From an uncultured Neokomagataea sp. (GTDB lineage: Bacteria > Pseudomonadota > Alphaproteobacteria > Acetobacterales > Acetobacteraceae), in the NCBI RefSeq assembly GCF_946476835.1, contig NZ_CAMKWA010000005.1, positions 1-64,000 on the forward strand: 64,000 nt of DNA, given 5' to 3'. The translations under genes were made by a program, and so were the position numbers. The notes below the pieces were generated by a model. That model did no database searches and was not told where the DNA came from. It saw only the letters and a program-made list of their open reading frames with translations. Below, piece after piece: positions 1-8,460 of this stretch (the stretch's first letter is position 1; each line of letters opens with the position of its first letter).

Positions 1-151
1 GAGATGGAGCCTGTTGCTCGTCCCTAATCCATTTCTTCAAAGTCGATGCACCAATGCCTAGGTCTTGCGCAATGCGATCACGTGATAGCCCACTGCTTAG
101 CGCCAATCGGATTGCTTCTTGCTTAAACTCCGCCGTGTACATGCGTCCCAT
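1..151 (-). CDS. IS3-family OrfA-like transposase, N-terminal fragment
   Basis: About 50 residues are visible, starting from an ATG at 151 with an AAGGAG ribosome site 7-8 bases upstream. The start reads MGRMYTAEFKQEAIRLAL and is followed by a helix-turn-helix of the type SRDRIAQDLGIGASTLKKW. This is typical of the small DNA-binding OrfA protein of IS3-family elements, which binds the element ends and is normally frameshift-fused to the OrfB integrase. The gene runs off the left edge, so its length, the frameshift site and OrfB cannot be judged. A second in-frame ATG at 142 is also possible. Confidence 0.75.
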   Translation of the reverse strand, partial: MGRMYTAEFKQEAIRLALSSGLSRDRIAQDLGIGASTLKKWIRDEQQAPS

Positions 152-217
152 TTCAATTCTCCTTCTCAACCATCTTCGGTCTTAAAGGTCCGGAACAAAA
201 CCGTGACACGTCCATCA
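1..217 (-). mobile_element. IS3-type insertion sequence, partial (one end plus orfA start)
   Basis: This is the start of an insertion sequence that continues beyond the left edge of the window. Read on the minus strand, it begins near 217 with a TG dinucleotide, as many IS3-family ends do. It has about 65 bases of leader and then an OrfA-type reading frame. The junction near 217/218 is placed where the IS6-type transposase homology on the right stops abruptly. The opposite end lies outside the window, so neither the terminal repeat nor a target duplication can be confirmed, and the exact boundary is an inference. Confidence 0.6.
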
Positions 218-568
218 ACGCTTGGCCGCTTTGGCATTCCGGGTCGGGGAGAGGTAAAAATCAATCGTATCACCGTCTTTGTCGACGGCTCGATACAAAT
301 ACGTCTATTTTCCTTTGACCTTGATGTAGGTCTCATCGACCCGCCAACTGCGCGCGAAGCCCGGACGTTTCCAATACCAGCGCAGGCGTTTCTCCATTTC
401 GGGCGCATAGCGCTGGACCCAGCGGTAAATCGTTGAACAATCAACGCTCACGCCACGCTCGGCCAGCATGGTTTCAAGGTCGCGGTAGCTGATCCCATAC
501 CGGCAATACCAACGCACCGCACAAAGGATCACTTCCCCACGAAAATGACGCCCCTTGAAATCACTCAT
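218..568 (-). pseudogene. IS6-family transposase, broken (in-frame stop, truncated)
   Basis: The first 87 codons encode an IS6/IS26-type transposase N-terminus with the helix-turn-helix region (ISYRDLETMLAERGVSVD, STIYRWVQRYAPEMEKRLRW) and the first catalytic aspartate of the DDE domain in VDETYIKVKGK. A TAG stop at 305-307 follows, where family members usually have tryptophan (TGG), so a single G-to-A change explains it. The same frame then continues with recognisable family sequence (TYLYRAVDKDGDTIDFYL, then RNAKAAKR) until it ends abruptly at the IS3 junction near 217. Intact members are about 235-240 residues. This copy cannot make an active enzyme. Confidence 0.85.
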
Positions 569-614
569 GCCAACCGCTCCGCGTCAAAACCAACAGAAGG
601 TTCAGGCATCAGAC

Positions 615-632
615 CAAACTTTGCAACAGAGC
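615..632 (-). repeat. IS6-family terminal inverted repeat
   Basis: The sequence AAACTTTGCAACAGAGC on the plus strand marks the outer end of the IS6-type remnant. Related end sequences recur at 26038-26054 and at 32156-32172. The matching repeat of this copy is missing. Confidence 0.7.
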
Positions 633-697
633 TGCGTGAAGCACAGTGATCTTTTCACACCCTCCCTACCTCAGAGCACACTCTCACTCAAAAACGA

Positions 698-1447
698 TTA
701 CACAGGCACATAACGCGGCGTATACACCCAATCTTCGGCCCCTTCACGGGCAATACGGCGCGTCAAAACTGAACCAATAAGCACCAACGTGCTCATATCC
801 ACCATGTCCGCATCTGCTTCTACCAAACTCGTAATCAATACCCGCTCATCAGCACGCCCAATCGCCCGCGCAAACACAACCGGAACATCGCCCGGCAATA
901 AAGACGATAACTCTTCCAAAGCTTTCCCCAACTGCCAAGGCCGCGCCTTAGAGCGTGGGTTATACAGCGCCATTACAAACCCTGCTTCCGCCGCTAACCG
1001 CAAACGGCGCAGCACCACATCCCAAGGCTTCAAATTATCGGATAGGGAAAGCACACAAAAATCGCCCCCCAATGGCGCACCAATCCGCGCAGCCGCCGCC
1101 AAAACAGCCGAAAGCCCCGGCACCACACGAATATCTAGTGTCCGCCACTGCTCAGGCCCCGCTTCAACAGCCTCAAAGACAGCACTGGCCATGCCGAAAA
1201 CCCCGGCATCCCCACCAGAGACCACCGCCACACGCCGCCCATTTTCAGCCAACATCAAAGCATGCCGTGCACGGTCCAACTCCACCCGATTATCCGAACC
1301 ATGACGCTGAACAGTCTCCGGCAGAGCCAACCGCTCTACATACGGCCCATAACCAATAACATCGGTAATTCCGTCTAAAGCTGCATCAACCTCAGGCGTC
1401 CGCTGCGCGTCATTTCCCGGGCCAAGCCCTACAATAACAAGGCTCAT
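698..1447 (-). CDS. cobJ: Precorrin-3B C17-methyltransferase CobJ
   Basis: CobJ methylates C17 of precorrin-3B using SAM and drives ring contraction to precorrin-4 in the aerobic cobalamin pathway. The 249-residue protein has the standard length and the tetrapyrrole methylase fold: an N-terminal IVGLGPGN loop, the YGPY segment, the glycine-rich SGGDAGVFGMA motif and VVPGLSAVLAAAARIGAPLGGDF in the SAM-binding region (about residues 75-140). The start ATG overlaps the cobI stop in an ATGA arrangement, which implies translational coupling. It is the last gene of the riboswitch-led operon before an insertion sequence, so later pathway genes (cobM, cobL, cobK, cobF) are not contiguous here. Confidence 0.95.
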   Translation of the reverse strand: MSLVIVGLGPGNDAQRTPEVDAALDGITDVIGYGPYVERLALPETVQRHGSDNRVELDRARHALMLAENGRRVAVVSGGDAGVFGMASAVFEAVEAGPEQWRTLDIRVVPGLSAVLAAAARIGAPLGGDFCVLSLSDNLKPWDVVLRRLRLAAEAGFVMALYNPRSKARPWQLGKALEELSSLLPGDVPVVFARAIGRADERVLITSLVEADADMVDMSTLVLIGSVLTRRIAREGAEDWVYTPRYVPV

Positions 1448-2166
1448 CGTACGCCTTTCCGACCCGGTAATAATGCTAAAGAGAAATACGGCGCATCTTC
1501 CGCCATCTCAGCCAATTTGAGCACACGCCCACTCTCTTGTGTGCCACGCTCCACGTAAAGCGCGTTGTCCAGCCGCCCAGCCTGCGCCAAAGCTCGCTTT
1601 AATTTCGGTAGATTCCGCCCCAATTTCATCACAACAGCCGCATCACTGCGCTGCAACCACTCCTGCAATGCCTCTTCCGGCATCGTCGCAGGAAGTACAC
1701 ACAACACATCATCGCCATGGCAAATCGGGGCATGCGCCATGCTCCAACATCCATTCATAGCCATAATGCCGGGCACAATGTCACACGGCACATCTTCAGC
1801 CAGACGATCAAACACATACATGGCGGAACCATATAAAAACGGATCCCCCTCACACAACAGAACAACACTGCGCCCTGCACTTACTGCGGCCCGCACCTGC
1901 TCCGCACAGTGATCATAAAAAAGCGCCATCTCTGCATGATAGGACGCCTCACACACGGAACGTTCCGTCGTGAAGGGATAAGCAAACCGCAACTCATCCG
2001 TCCCCGGAATAATCTGCCCATCCGCAATACGCCGCGCATGCCCCATACGATCATGCCGGCAAAAATACGCAATAACAGTGGCTTCACGAATATAGCGCGC
2101 CGCCTTCAGTGTCAGTAACTCTGGGTCCCCGGGGCCAACCCCAACAATACGCAACATGGCAGACAT
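1444..2166 (-). CDS. cobI: Precorrin-2 C20-methyltransferase CobI
   Basis: CobI methylates C20 of precorrin-2 with SAM to give precorrin-3A. The 240-residue product begins with the family loop LRIVGVGPGDPELLTLKA and contains the LLCEGDPFLYGSAMYV motif near residues 103-120 and VPGIMAMNGCWS in the SAM pocket region, all typical of tetrapyrrole methylases. It lies between cobH, with which it shares one base (TAATG), and cobJ, with an ATGA overlap. An alternative start three codons later (MLRIVG) cannot be excluded. The context and motifs distinguish it from CobM and CbiL only by overall similarity, but the order cobG-cobH-cobI-cobJ supports CobI. Confidence 0.93.
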   Translation of the reverse strand: MSAMLRIVGVGPGDPELLTLKAARYIREATVIAYFCRHDRMGHARRIADGQIIPGTDELRFAYPFTTERSVCEASYHAEMALFYDHCAEQVRAAVSAGRSVVLLCEGDPFLYGSAMYVFDRLAEDVPCDIVPGIMAMNGCWSMAHAPICHGDDVLCVLPATMPEEALQEWLQRSDAAVVMKLGRNLPKLKRALAQAGRLDNALYVERGTQESGRVLKLAEMAEDAPYFSLALLPGRKGVR

Positions 2167-2819
2167 TACTCGACGTCACTCGCCAGCGCATTTAGTGCCG
2201 CTGCCGCCATAGCACTCCCGCCCAAACGGCCATGCACTACAATGAAAGGTATGCCACCAAACGCTTCCAACGCTTCTTTTGATTCCATTGCCCCCACAAA
2301 ACCAACAGGCATACCAATCACCGCTGCTGGCCGTGGACCACCTGCTTTAATCCGCTCCAGCAAATAAAACAGCGCCGTCGGTGCATTACCAATCGCAACA
2401 ACAGCCCCCTCCAAACGATCACCCCAGAAATCCAACGCCGCTGCGGAACGCGTATTGCCAATTTCTGCCGCCCGCGCCGGTGTCTGCGGATCCCGCAGCG
2501 TACAAATCACCTCATTATCCGCAGGCAAGCGCGCACGGGTCACTCCATGTGCCACCATCATAGAATCACATAAAATCGGCTTTCCCGCACGCAATGCAGC
2601 ACGTGCAGAAGCCACAAGATCAGCACTTATCGCCACATGCTGCGCAACAGACACCATTCCACAGGCATGAATAATCCGCACAACAACCGGCGCCTGCTCC
2701 GCAGAGAACGCACTTAAATCTGCTTCTGCCCGGATCGTCGCAAAAGACTGCGCATAAATTTCCGCGCCATTCCGAATATAATCATACATATCAGGATGCC
2801 CCTTAGGAGATGTCGTCAT
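2166..2819 (-). CDS. cobH: Precorrin-8X methylmutase CobH
   Basis: CobH moves the C11 methyl group to C12, converting precorrin-8X to hydrogenobyrinic acid. The chosen ATG at 2819 gives 217 residues, the usual length, beginning MTTSPKGHPDMYDYIRNGAE. The longer frame upstream (to 2897) lies wholly inside cobG and looks non-native. The conserved catalytic histidine region is visible in VVRIIHACGMVSVAQHV (about residues 47-63), as is the C-terminal GMPVGFVGAMESKE segment. The start overlaps the cobG end by 17 bases and the stop shares a base with the cobI start, so the gene is embedded in the coupled operon. Confidence 0.95.
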   Translation of the reverse strand: MTTSPKGHPDMYDYIRNGAEIYAQSFATIRAEADLSAFSAEQAPVVVRIIHACGMVSVAQHVAISADLVASARAALRAGKPILCDSMMVAHGVTRARLPADNEVICTLRDPQTPARAAEIGNTRSAAALDFWGDRLEGAVVAIGNAPTALFYLLERIKAGGPRPAAVIGMPVGFVGAMESKEALEAFGGIPFIVVHGRLGGSAMAAAALNALASDVE

Positions 2820-4023
2820 GCAGGGTGTCCTCTTTCCAAATCTGCGCCAAAACATCACCCACAGCGGATGGCACAACCCTACTGGCCATGGCCCCATCGC
2901 GTGCGCGCCCGTTCAGCACCACGTCATAATGATCCTCTCCATGCGTCACCAACGTTACATCAGCCACACGCGGATGGGCACAGCCTTTCACACACCCGGA
3001 GACATGGAGCAACTGCCCTTCTGGTATCAAAGGGGCCATACCCAAAGCAATATCACGCGTTTCATCACCAGCCTGCGTACACCCCAAAGCCCCGATACAC
3101 GCCTTCACACGCAGCCTTGGATCATCCGCCTGCATAATCAGCCACGACTCATTAGATAAAACCTCAGCCAGCTTCTGAGGCATAATCACGCCCCGAAACG
3201 GCGTAACCCGCACGCGCTCACCCTGCATCTCATGCGCCATCATGACATCAGCCACGCGCGCTAGGGCATCACCCTGCATACGGCCTAAAACAACCCCTGC
3301 ACCCCACATATCACTCGGCAAAGCTCCAACAAGAACCGAGCCACTGGACTGCGCTGGAATATTCTCCCACCCTAAATCTGGAAAACACGCACAAAACGCA
3401 CCGATCGCCCGCGATGGCCGTGCCAAGTCCATGTCTGTTGCCACACGCTCCAAAAGCAGTGCCATAATCCGCAACGCCTCTGCCTCATAAAGAGGCGTAC
3501 TCATCTGTTTCCCACACACCACCCGCCATGCCGTACCATCAGCCCATAAAGAAAGCTCCGCCGCCAACAGCCCACACGGCACAACCCCACCGCCTTCAAG
3601 CGCGACTGAAAACTTTGGATGCAACCCCGCCATACGTGGCTCATCACGTATAAAATCAGCCACTGCCTGCGCGACCGCCATCGTCCGTGGATGTTCCGTC
3701 GGGTCCAGACCGGCTAAAGGCGCCACCATCACAATGCGCCGTTTCTCCAAGGCCGGATCACTCTCCACCAGACTGGCATCACGCGCAAAATTTTGCGCCT
3801 CCGCAAGGCTCTCTGCCGCGAACCCACGGAGTTGCACATTGCCTCGGTTCGTCAGTTCAATGCAGCCATTACCAAAACGCTGCGCCAATACCGCAAGCGC
3901 ACGTAAGCCATATGCGTCAAAGCCTCGTAATGGTGAACGCACACGCACCAACAGCCCATCTTTCGCCTGCATTGGGGCAAAAACATCCGGGCACCAGCCT
4001 TTGACCTGCGGCGCACGCCCCAT
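2803..4023 (-). CDS. cobG: Precorrin-3B synthase CobG
   Basis: CobG is the oxygen-dependent ring-hydroxylating enzyme that makes precorrin-3B, and it marks the aerobic branch of cobalamin synthesis. The 406-residue protein belongs to the sulfite/nitrite reductase family. It has the ferredoxin-like halves (NRGNVQLRGF near residues 60-70) and a C-terminal cysteine cluster for the iron-sulfur centre with LGCTQAG and SGCVKGCAHP. The start ATG at 4023 overlaps the cobN stop (TGATG); a GTG codon immediately upstream is a possible alternative. It is co-transcribed with cobN upstream and cobH downstream. Confidence 0.93.
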   Translation of the reverse strand: MGRAPQVKGWCPDVFAPMQAKDGLLVRVRSPLRGFDAYGLRALAVLAQRFGNGCIELTNRGNVQLRGFAAESLAEAQNFARDASLVESDPALEKRRIVMVAPLAGLDPTEHPRTMAVAQAVADFIRDEPRMAGLHPKFSVALEGGGVVPCGLLAAELSLWADGTAWRVVCGKQMSTPLYEAEALRIMALLLERVATDMDLARPSRAIGAFCACFPDLGWENIPAQSSGSVLVGALPSDMWGAGVVLGRMQGDALARVADVMMAHEMQGERVRVTPFRGVIMPQKLAEVLSNESWLIMQADDPRLRVKACIGALGCTQAGDETRDIALGMAPLIPEGQLLHVSGCVKGCAHPRVADVTLVTHGEDHYDVVLNGRARDGAMASRVVPSAVGDVLAQIWKEDTLHDDIS

Positions 4024-7000
4024 CACGCTTCTCCGGCCAACACTGCATGCACGCTATTCACCCGCGGATGCCACAAGCCACGCCGAACCATTTCATCCAT
4101 CCGCCGCCGCATCGCCTCACGCGCATCTGGGTTGTGCTCCTGCAAAAACGCATCACAGGCAGCATCCCCCAATGTCGCGGCAAACACCAAATCAAACTGC
4201 CGATCAAAGCGCCCTGGCAGAAGCGCTGCAAAGCCACATAATGCCTCAACCCCGCGCGAGATCTCACCCGCGCCCCGGTAGCCGTGACGCTGCATTCCCT
4301 CTAACCAACGCGGATTAACCAAACGGCCTCGCACCACACGCGCCACTTCCGCCTCAAGATCACGAAGGCGCAAACTCGTTGCCGTGCTCTCCCCATGCCA
4401 AATGCGTGGTGCACCGCCTAGACGCTCCGCCGCCGCCGCCAGCCCGGCCTCATGTGCTGCATAATCTGCCGTTTCCAAAAGATCGACCTCAGCATGATCC
4501 TGCACATGCAAAACCGCTTCGGCTTTACGCAACCGCTCTGCCAAGACTTCCTGATCCCGTACACCGTCACGTCCTTGACCGTAGGTCCAGTCATTTCCCG
4601 CTAAATATGCATCACCAAGCATCTCACGACTGACCCACTCGCCGGTTCGGAGCATTGCCTCTAGTCCAGTCCCATACCCCCCCGGCGCCACCCCAAAAAT
4701 ACGCGCCGTTGCTTTATGCCGCTCTTGCGGCTCCAAGTCCTGCACGGAGTAAGCGAGAGGGTTTTCTTCACCTTCACCCTCACGGGTAGAAACAGCCTGC
4801 ACAGCCTGATCAAACAGCGCGATCTGCGCCGGAAAAGCATCCCGAAATAACCCGGAAATTCTCAGCGTTACATCCACCCGTGGCCGCCCTAACGCCGCCA
4901 TAGGCAAAACAGCTACGCCAGACACGCGGCCACTACCAGCATCCCACTCCGGCTCAACCCCCATCAACAGAAGCGCCAGAGCCAGATCCTCTCCCCCTGT
5001 CCGTAACGAAGCTGATCCCCACACATCCAACACTAACTGCGTAAGCGGCTCACCTTCTTCCTGCTCGTGGCGCTCCAGCAACTCCTGCACTTGTACACGG
5101 GCCAAAGCCACTGCTGATGGCGTGGGAATAGCCCTAGGGTCAACCGTGCTTAAATTACGACCCGTCGGCAGCACATCAAACCGCCCCCGGCTCGGCGCAC
5201 CAGCTGGACCCGGCTCAACAAATACACCGTCCAATCCCGCCAATAATGAACGCATTTCCTGCTCGGCGGACCACCGCAAACGCTCCAGCACCGCCTCTTC
5301 AGAGACGCCACATATCTGCGCCATACCCTGCGCTAGCGCCTCAGCCTTAGGCGCCACTTGGCCAAAAATATGCAGCCCATCACGAATTTGCAGGTCTTTA
5401 ACGTCACACAGATAGGAATCCAGCCGCGCCAAAGCGGCATCCTCATCATCCTGCCCAGCCCGAACACCACTTTCCGCCAACAACCCGGCCGCTTCAGCTT
5501 TACGGAAAATCTCCCCACGCAATAACGCACTACGCCTGCGGTCCAGCCCATCCGCCTCCGCATATTCATCAATCAAACGCTCAATCTCAACGACGGCTGG
5601 TGCGTCACCACGCTCCTCACTGTTTCCGGCCTGTGTGAAGGGTGGCGTCATATGCCCGATTGTCACCGCCCCAAGCCGCCGCTTCGCCGCTGCCGCTTCA
5701 CCCGGATTATTCACGATAAACGGATACAACACCGGCACGCCACGCATCAGCACAGACGGCGCACACCCCTCAGACAACGCCACAGCCTTACCCGGCAGCC
5801 ACTCCGTAGTACCATGCGTCCCCATATGCACCACCGTATGCACATCTTGCACGCTGCGTAACCACACATAAAACCCAATATACGTATGTGCTGGCGGCAC
5901 GTCTGGGTCATGATACTGTGCCTTACGGTCATGTGGCGCACCACGCTCCGGCTGCAACGCCACCACAACATGCCCAAAGCGCAAAAACCGTGCCTTAATA
6001 GGACCGGTCGGCACGCCCCACAGCTCTATAACAGCCTCACGAAATGCAAACGGCAGAGCATCAAACACCGCGCGATACGCCTCTGCCGAATAAATAACCT
6101 CCGCCGTCACACCATCCGCAGCTCGCCCTAAGGCAGATGCCAAAGCATCAGCATCAGGCAGCACATCACCCAGCATGTACCCTTCACGTTGCAGCGTCTT
6201 GAGCAGCCCGGCCAAGCTCGCAAAGCTATCCAGCCCCACCGCATGCCCTGCTTGCCCTTCTACATCCACGGCACCGGGATAATCAGACAGCACAACCGCC
6301 ACACGCCGCTCTGCCCGCTGTGTTTGCTGTAATGCCATCCAGCGTTCAGCCTGCTGCACGACCTGCTCAATCCCTGCAGCATGTGCCTCACGCCGTGCGG
6401 GTGCCCCCGGCTCATTCTCAGCCTTAAACGAAATCGGCGCGCCACACAGACGGCCATCCAATTCCGGCAATGCCACCTGCATGGCTAAATCTGCCTGTCC
6501 CAGCCCTCGGCTGCTTTCACCCCAAGCCTTCAACGTGCTTCCCGGCTGCAAGGCCTGAAGCACCGGCACTTTCGCCACATCTAACGGAGAGGGTGAGTCG
6601 GCCTCACGTGCTGCAAATAACGTCGCATTGACCACAATCTGCGGGCGAAATTCCTGCAAACGGCTTTCAATCCAACGCCCAGCGTCCTTATTGCGCAAAG
6701 ACGCCGCATAGAGCGCTTCGACCCGTATTTTCCGCGCCGCAAAAGCCTCAACCAACGTATCTATCGGCGCACAGTCAGACGCCAAAACATGCGCCCGATA
6801 AAACACAACCGACACACGCCCAACCGCCCCCTCAGCAGGCCCTGCAACCCGATACACACCGGCAGGCGGTAAAGGCACCGGCTCAGCGCCTTCATCTTCG
6901 CCATGCCCGGCCAGCACACCCATCAAACGCAAAGATGCACTTAAATTCTTCGGCCCCGCTTCGCGTAAAAACCCAGCCAAACGCCGCTGAATATCCACAT

Positions 7001-7388
7001 CCACTGTGGACCAGTCCCTCAAGCGCCCATCGTCCCGTGCATCCCCCGGCAAAAGCACCAACGGAATACCACGTGCCCGGCACACATTACGGACTTCCTC
7101 AGCACCATAACGCCAGTAATCCACGCCCCCCAAAAGGCGAATCACCACACAGCGAGACCGCTCAAGCGTCTGCTCAATATAGAGATCCGCAGACATCGGG
7201 TGCCTTAGCCGCGCCAGATTCATCAGGCGCAGCGTAAAGCCCCCGTCCATCGCCGCATATGCGCGCTCCAGCCCCAGAAGGTCACTATCCGAAAAAGACA
7301 GCACAACCACATCTGCTGGCGGATGATTATATTCCTCCGCCACAGCCTGATCATCAATTCCGTGACGTTCACGCGCAATGATATGCAC
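4023..7388 (-). CDS. cobN: Cobaltochelatase large subunit CobN
   Basis: CobN is the large substrate-binding subunit of the ATP-dependent aerobic cobaltochelatase, which inserts cobalt into hydrogenobyrinic acid a,c-diamide together with the AAA+ subunits usually called CobS and CobT. The 1121-residue protein starts at a GTG (MHIIARERHGIDDQAV) and has the family's characteristic segments: GVDYWRYGAEEV near residue 90, YPFIVNNPGEAAAAKRR, GSASLRTGGEDLALAL and MLGDAYLAGNDWTYGQG in the C-terminal half. It starts 6 bases after the cobW stop. The AAA+ partner subunits are not in this window; the gene named cobS here is the unrelated ribazole transferase. Confidence 0.95.
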   Translation of the reverse strand: MHIIARERHGIDDQAVAEEYNHPPADVVVLSFSDSDLLGLERAYAAMDGGFTLRLMNLARLRHPMSADLYIEQTLERSRCVVIRLLGGVDYWRYGAEEVRNVCRARGIPLVLLPGDARDDGRLRDWSTVDVDIQRRLAGFLREAGPKNLSASLRLMGVLAGHGEDEGAEPVPLPPAGVYRVAGPAEGAVGRVSVVFYRAHVLASDCAPIDTLVEAFAARKIRVEALYAASLRNKDAGRWIESRLQEFRPQIVVNATLFAAREADSPSPLDVAKVPVLQALQPGSTLKAWGESSRGLGQADLAMQVALPELDGRLCGAPISFKAENEPGAPARREAHAAGIEQVVQQAERWMALQQTQRAERRVAVVLSDYPGAVDVEGQAGHAVGLDSFASLAGLLKTLQREGYMLGDVLPDADALASALGRAADGVTAEVIYSAEAYRAVFDALPFAFREAVIELWGVPTGPIKARFLRFGHVVVALQPERGAPHDRKAQYHDPDVPPAHTYIGFYVWLRSVQDVHTVVHMGTHGTTEWLPGKAVALSEGCAPSVLMRGVPVLYPFIVNNPGEAAAAKRRLGAVTIGHMTPPFTQAGNSEERGDAPAVVEIERLIDEYAEADGLDRRRSALLRGEIFRKAEAAGLLAESGVRAGQDDEDAALARLDSYLCDVKDLQIRDGLHIFGQVAPKAEALAQGMAQICGVSEEAVLERLRWSAEQEMRSLLAGLDGVFVEPGPAGAPSRGRFDVLPTGRNLSTVDPRAIPTPSAVALARVQVQELLERHEQEEGEPLTQLVLDVWGSASLRTGGEDLALALLLMGVEPEWDAGSGRVSGVAVLPMAALGRPRVDVTLRISGLFRDAFPAQIALFDQAVQAVSTREGEGEENPLAYSVQDLEPQERHKATARIFGVAPGGYGTGLEAMLRTGEWVSREMLGDAYLAGNDWTYGQGRDGVRDQEVLAERLRKAEAVLHVQDHAEVDLLETADYAAHEAGLAAAAERLGGAPRIWHGESTATSLRLRDLEAEVARVVRGRLVNPRWLEGMQRHGYRGAGEISRGVEALCGFAALLPGRFDRQFDLVFAATLGDAACDAFLQEHNPDAREAMRRRMDEMVRRGLWHPRVNSVHAVLAGEA

Positions 7389-7394
7389 GATGCT

Positions 7395-8456
7395 TTAGCC
7401 TTGCGTCTTTAGGGCGTCTTCAATCGCCGCACGATCCAAACCATGACGGCCGATCACAACCAACTGCCCCTCAGTCAGATCCGCTGTACGGGGTGCATCA
7501 AACTCATGACGAAAGCGCGTCCCCACGCCCTGCACCGCCAAGCGCCGCGCCTTACCCGTCACCGGAACAAACCCTTTGATCCGCAAAAGATCAAACCGCC
7601 CGGCGACCGTCTTCAAATGCGCAACAAAAGCCGAAACATCAGTTTGCTCAGGCACCGTCACCACAAAGCTGTCAAAATCATCATGCTCATGATCATCCGC
7701 CCCATCATGGCTGGATGGACGGGCCGATAGATCATCTTCTGCTGCTGCACCAATACCCAGCAAAACAGATGCATCAATCCGGCCTTCACTCGTTTTCAAC
7801 ACGGGCACATGCCGCGATGAAAAGCGCGCCACTTGCTCCTGAACAACCTTTTCAGCTGCATCCACCGCATCAGACGTCATCAAATCCGTCTTGCCCAGAA
7901 CAACCAAATCAGCGGATGCCAATTGATCCTCAAAGACTTCCACCAGCGGATTATCATGATCCAAGGACGGATCAGCCGCACGTTGCGCCGCAACCGCCTC
8001 TGGATCATCAGCAAAACGCCCTTCCACAAAGGCAGGGCCATCCACCAATGTCACAACGCCATCTACCGTCATACGGGTACGAATGCCGGGCCAGCCAAAT
8101 GCCTTCAAAAGCGGCTTCGGCAGCGCCAAACCAGACGTCTCAATCACCACATGCTCAGGCGGGTCATCACGATCAATCAGTGCCTGCATCGTTGGCAGAA
8201 AATCATCCGCTACGGTGCAGCACAAACAACCATTCGCCAGCTCAACAATATCCTCATCCCGGCAACCTTCGATCCCGCAAGACCGCAACAAAGAACCATC
8301 AATACCGAGCGAACCAAATTCATTCACGATGACAGCAATCCGCCGTCCATGCGGCTGCGTCAAAACATGCCGCAAAAGCGTTGTTTTCCCAGCGCCAAGA
8401 AAACCCGTCACCACCGTTACAGGAATTTTACCGGATGCGCGTTTGTCACCTGTCAT
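7395..8456 (-). CDS. cobW: CobW-type GTPase, putative cobalt chaperone
   Basis: CobW belongs to the G3E/COG0523 family of metal-chaperone GTPases, and in this context probably supplies cobalt to cobaltochelatase. From the ATG at 8456 (MTGDKRASGK) the protein is 353 residues. It shows a Walker A loop GFLGAGKTT (residues 18-26), the metal-binding CXCC motif in NGCLCCTVADD, the guanine-recognition GKTD segment and a C-terminal CobW domain (KGFVPVTGKARRLAVQGVG). Between them lies an acidic, histidine-rich loop SSHDGADDHEHDD likely to bind metal. It starts 4 bases after the DUF1636 stop. A longer frame to 8480 overlaps that gene and is less likely. Confidence 0.93.
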   Translation of the reverse strand: MTGDKRASGKIPVTVVTGFLGAGKTTLLRHVLTQPHGRRIAVIVNEFGSLGIDGSLLRSCGIEGCRDEDIVELANGCLCCTVADDFLPTMQALIDRDDPPEHVVIETSGLALPKPLLKAFGWPGIRTRMTVDGVVTLVDGPAFVEGRFADDPEAVAAQRAADPSLDHDNPLVEVFEDQLASADLVVLGKTDLMTSDAVDAAEKVVQEQVARFSSRHVPVLKTSEGRIDASVLLGIGAAAEDDLSARPSSHDGADDHEHDDFDSFVVTVPEQTDVSAFVAHLKTVAGRFDLLRIKGFVPVTGKARRLAVQGVGTRFRHEFDAPRTADLTEGQLVVIGRHGLDRAAIEDALKTQG

Positions 8457-8460
8457 GAGA

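Larger units (their letters stand above)
218..632 (-). mobile_element. IS6-family (IS26-like) element, truncated remnant
   Basis: The right-hand end carries the sequence AGCTCTGTTGCAAAGTTT on the minus strand (632 down to about 615). This closely resembles the terminal repeats of IS6-family elements such as IS26 (GGCACTGTTGCAAA). It is followed by a short leader and a transposase start at 568. The other end is lost because an IS3-type element begins near 217. The copy is therefore broken twice: by the insertion and by an in-frame stop inside its transposase. It lies 65 bases beyond the stop codon of cobJ. Confidence 0.8.

Noticed and set aside
789-1359. Long plus-strand frames opposite cobJ, and similar frames opposite cobI, cobG, cobN and cobW
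   Set aside because: They are antisense shadows of well-supported genes and encode low-complexity Pro/His/Ser/Thr-rich peptides without domains.
2820-2897. N-terminal extension of CobH
   Set aside because: It overlaps the cobG coding sequence in another frame and has no family similarity; the ATG at 2819 gives the normal CobH length.
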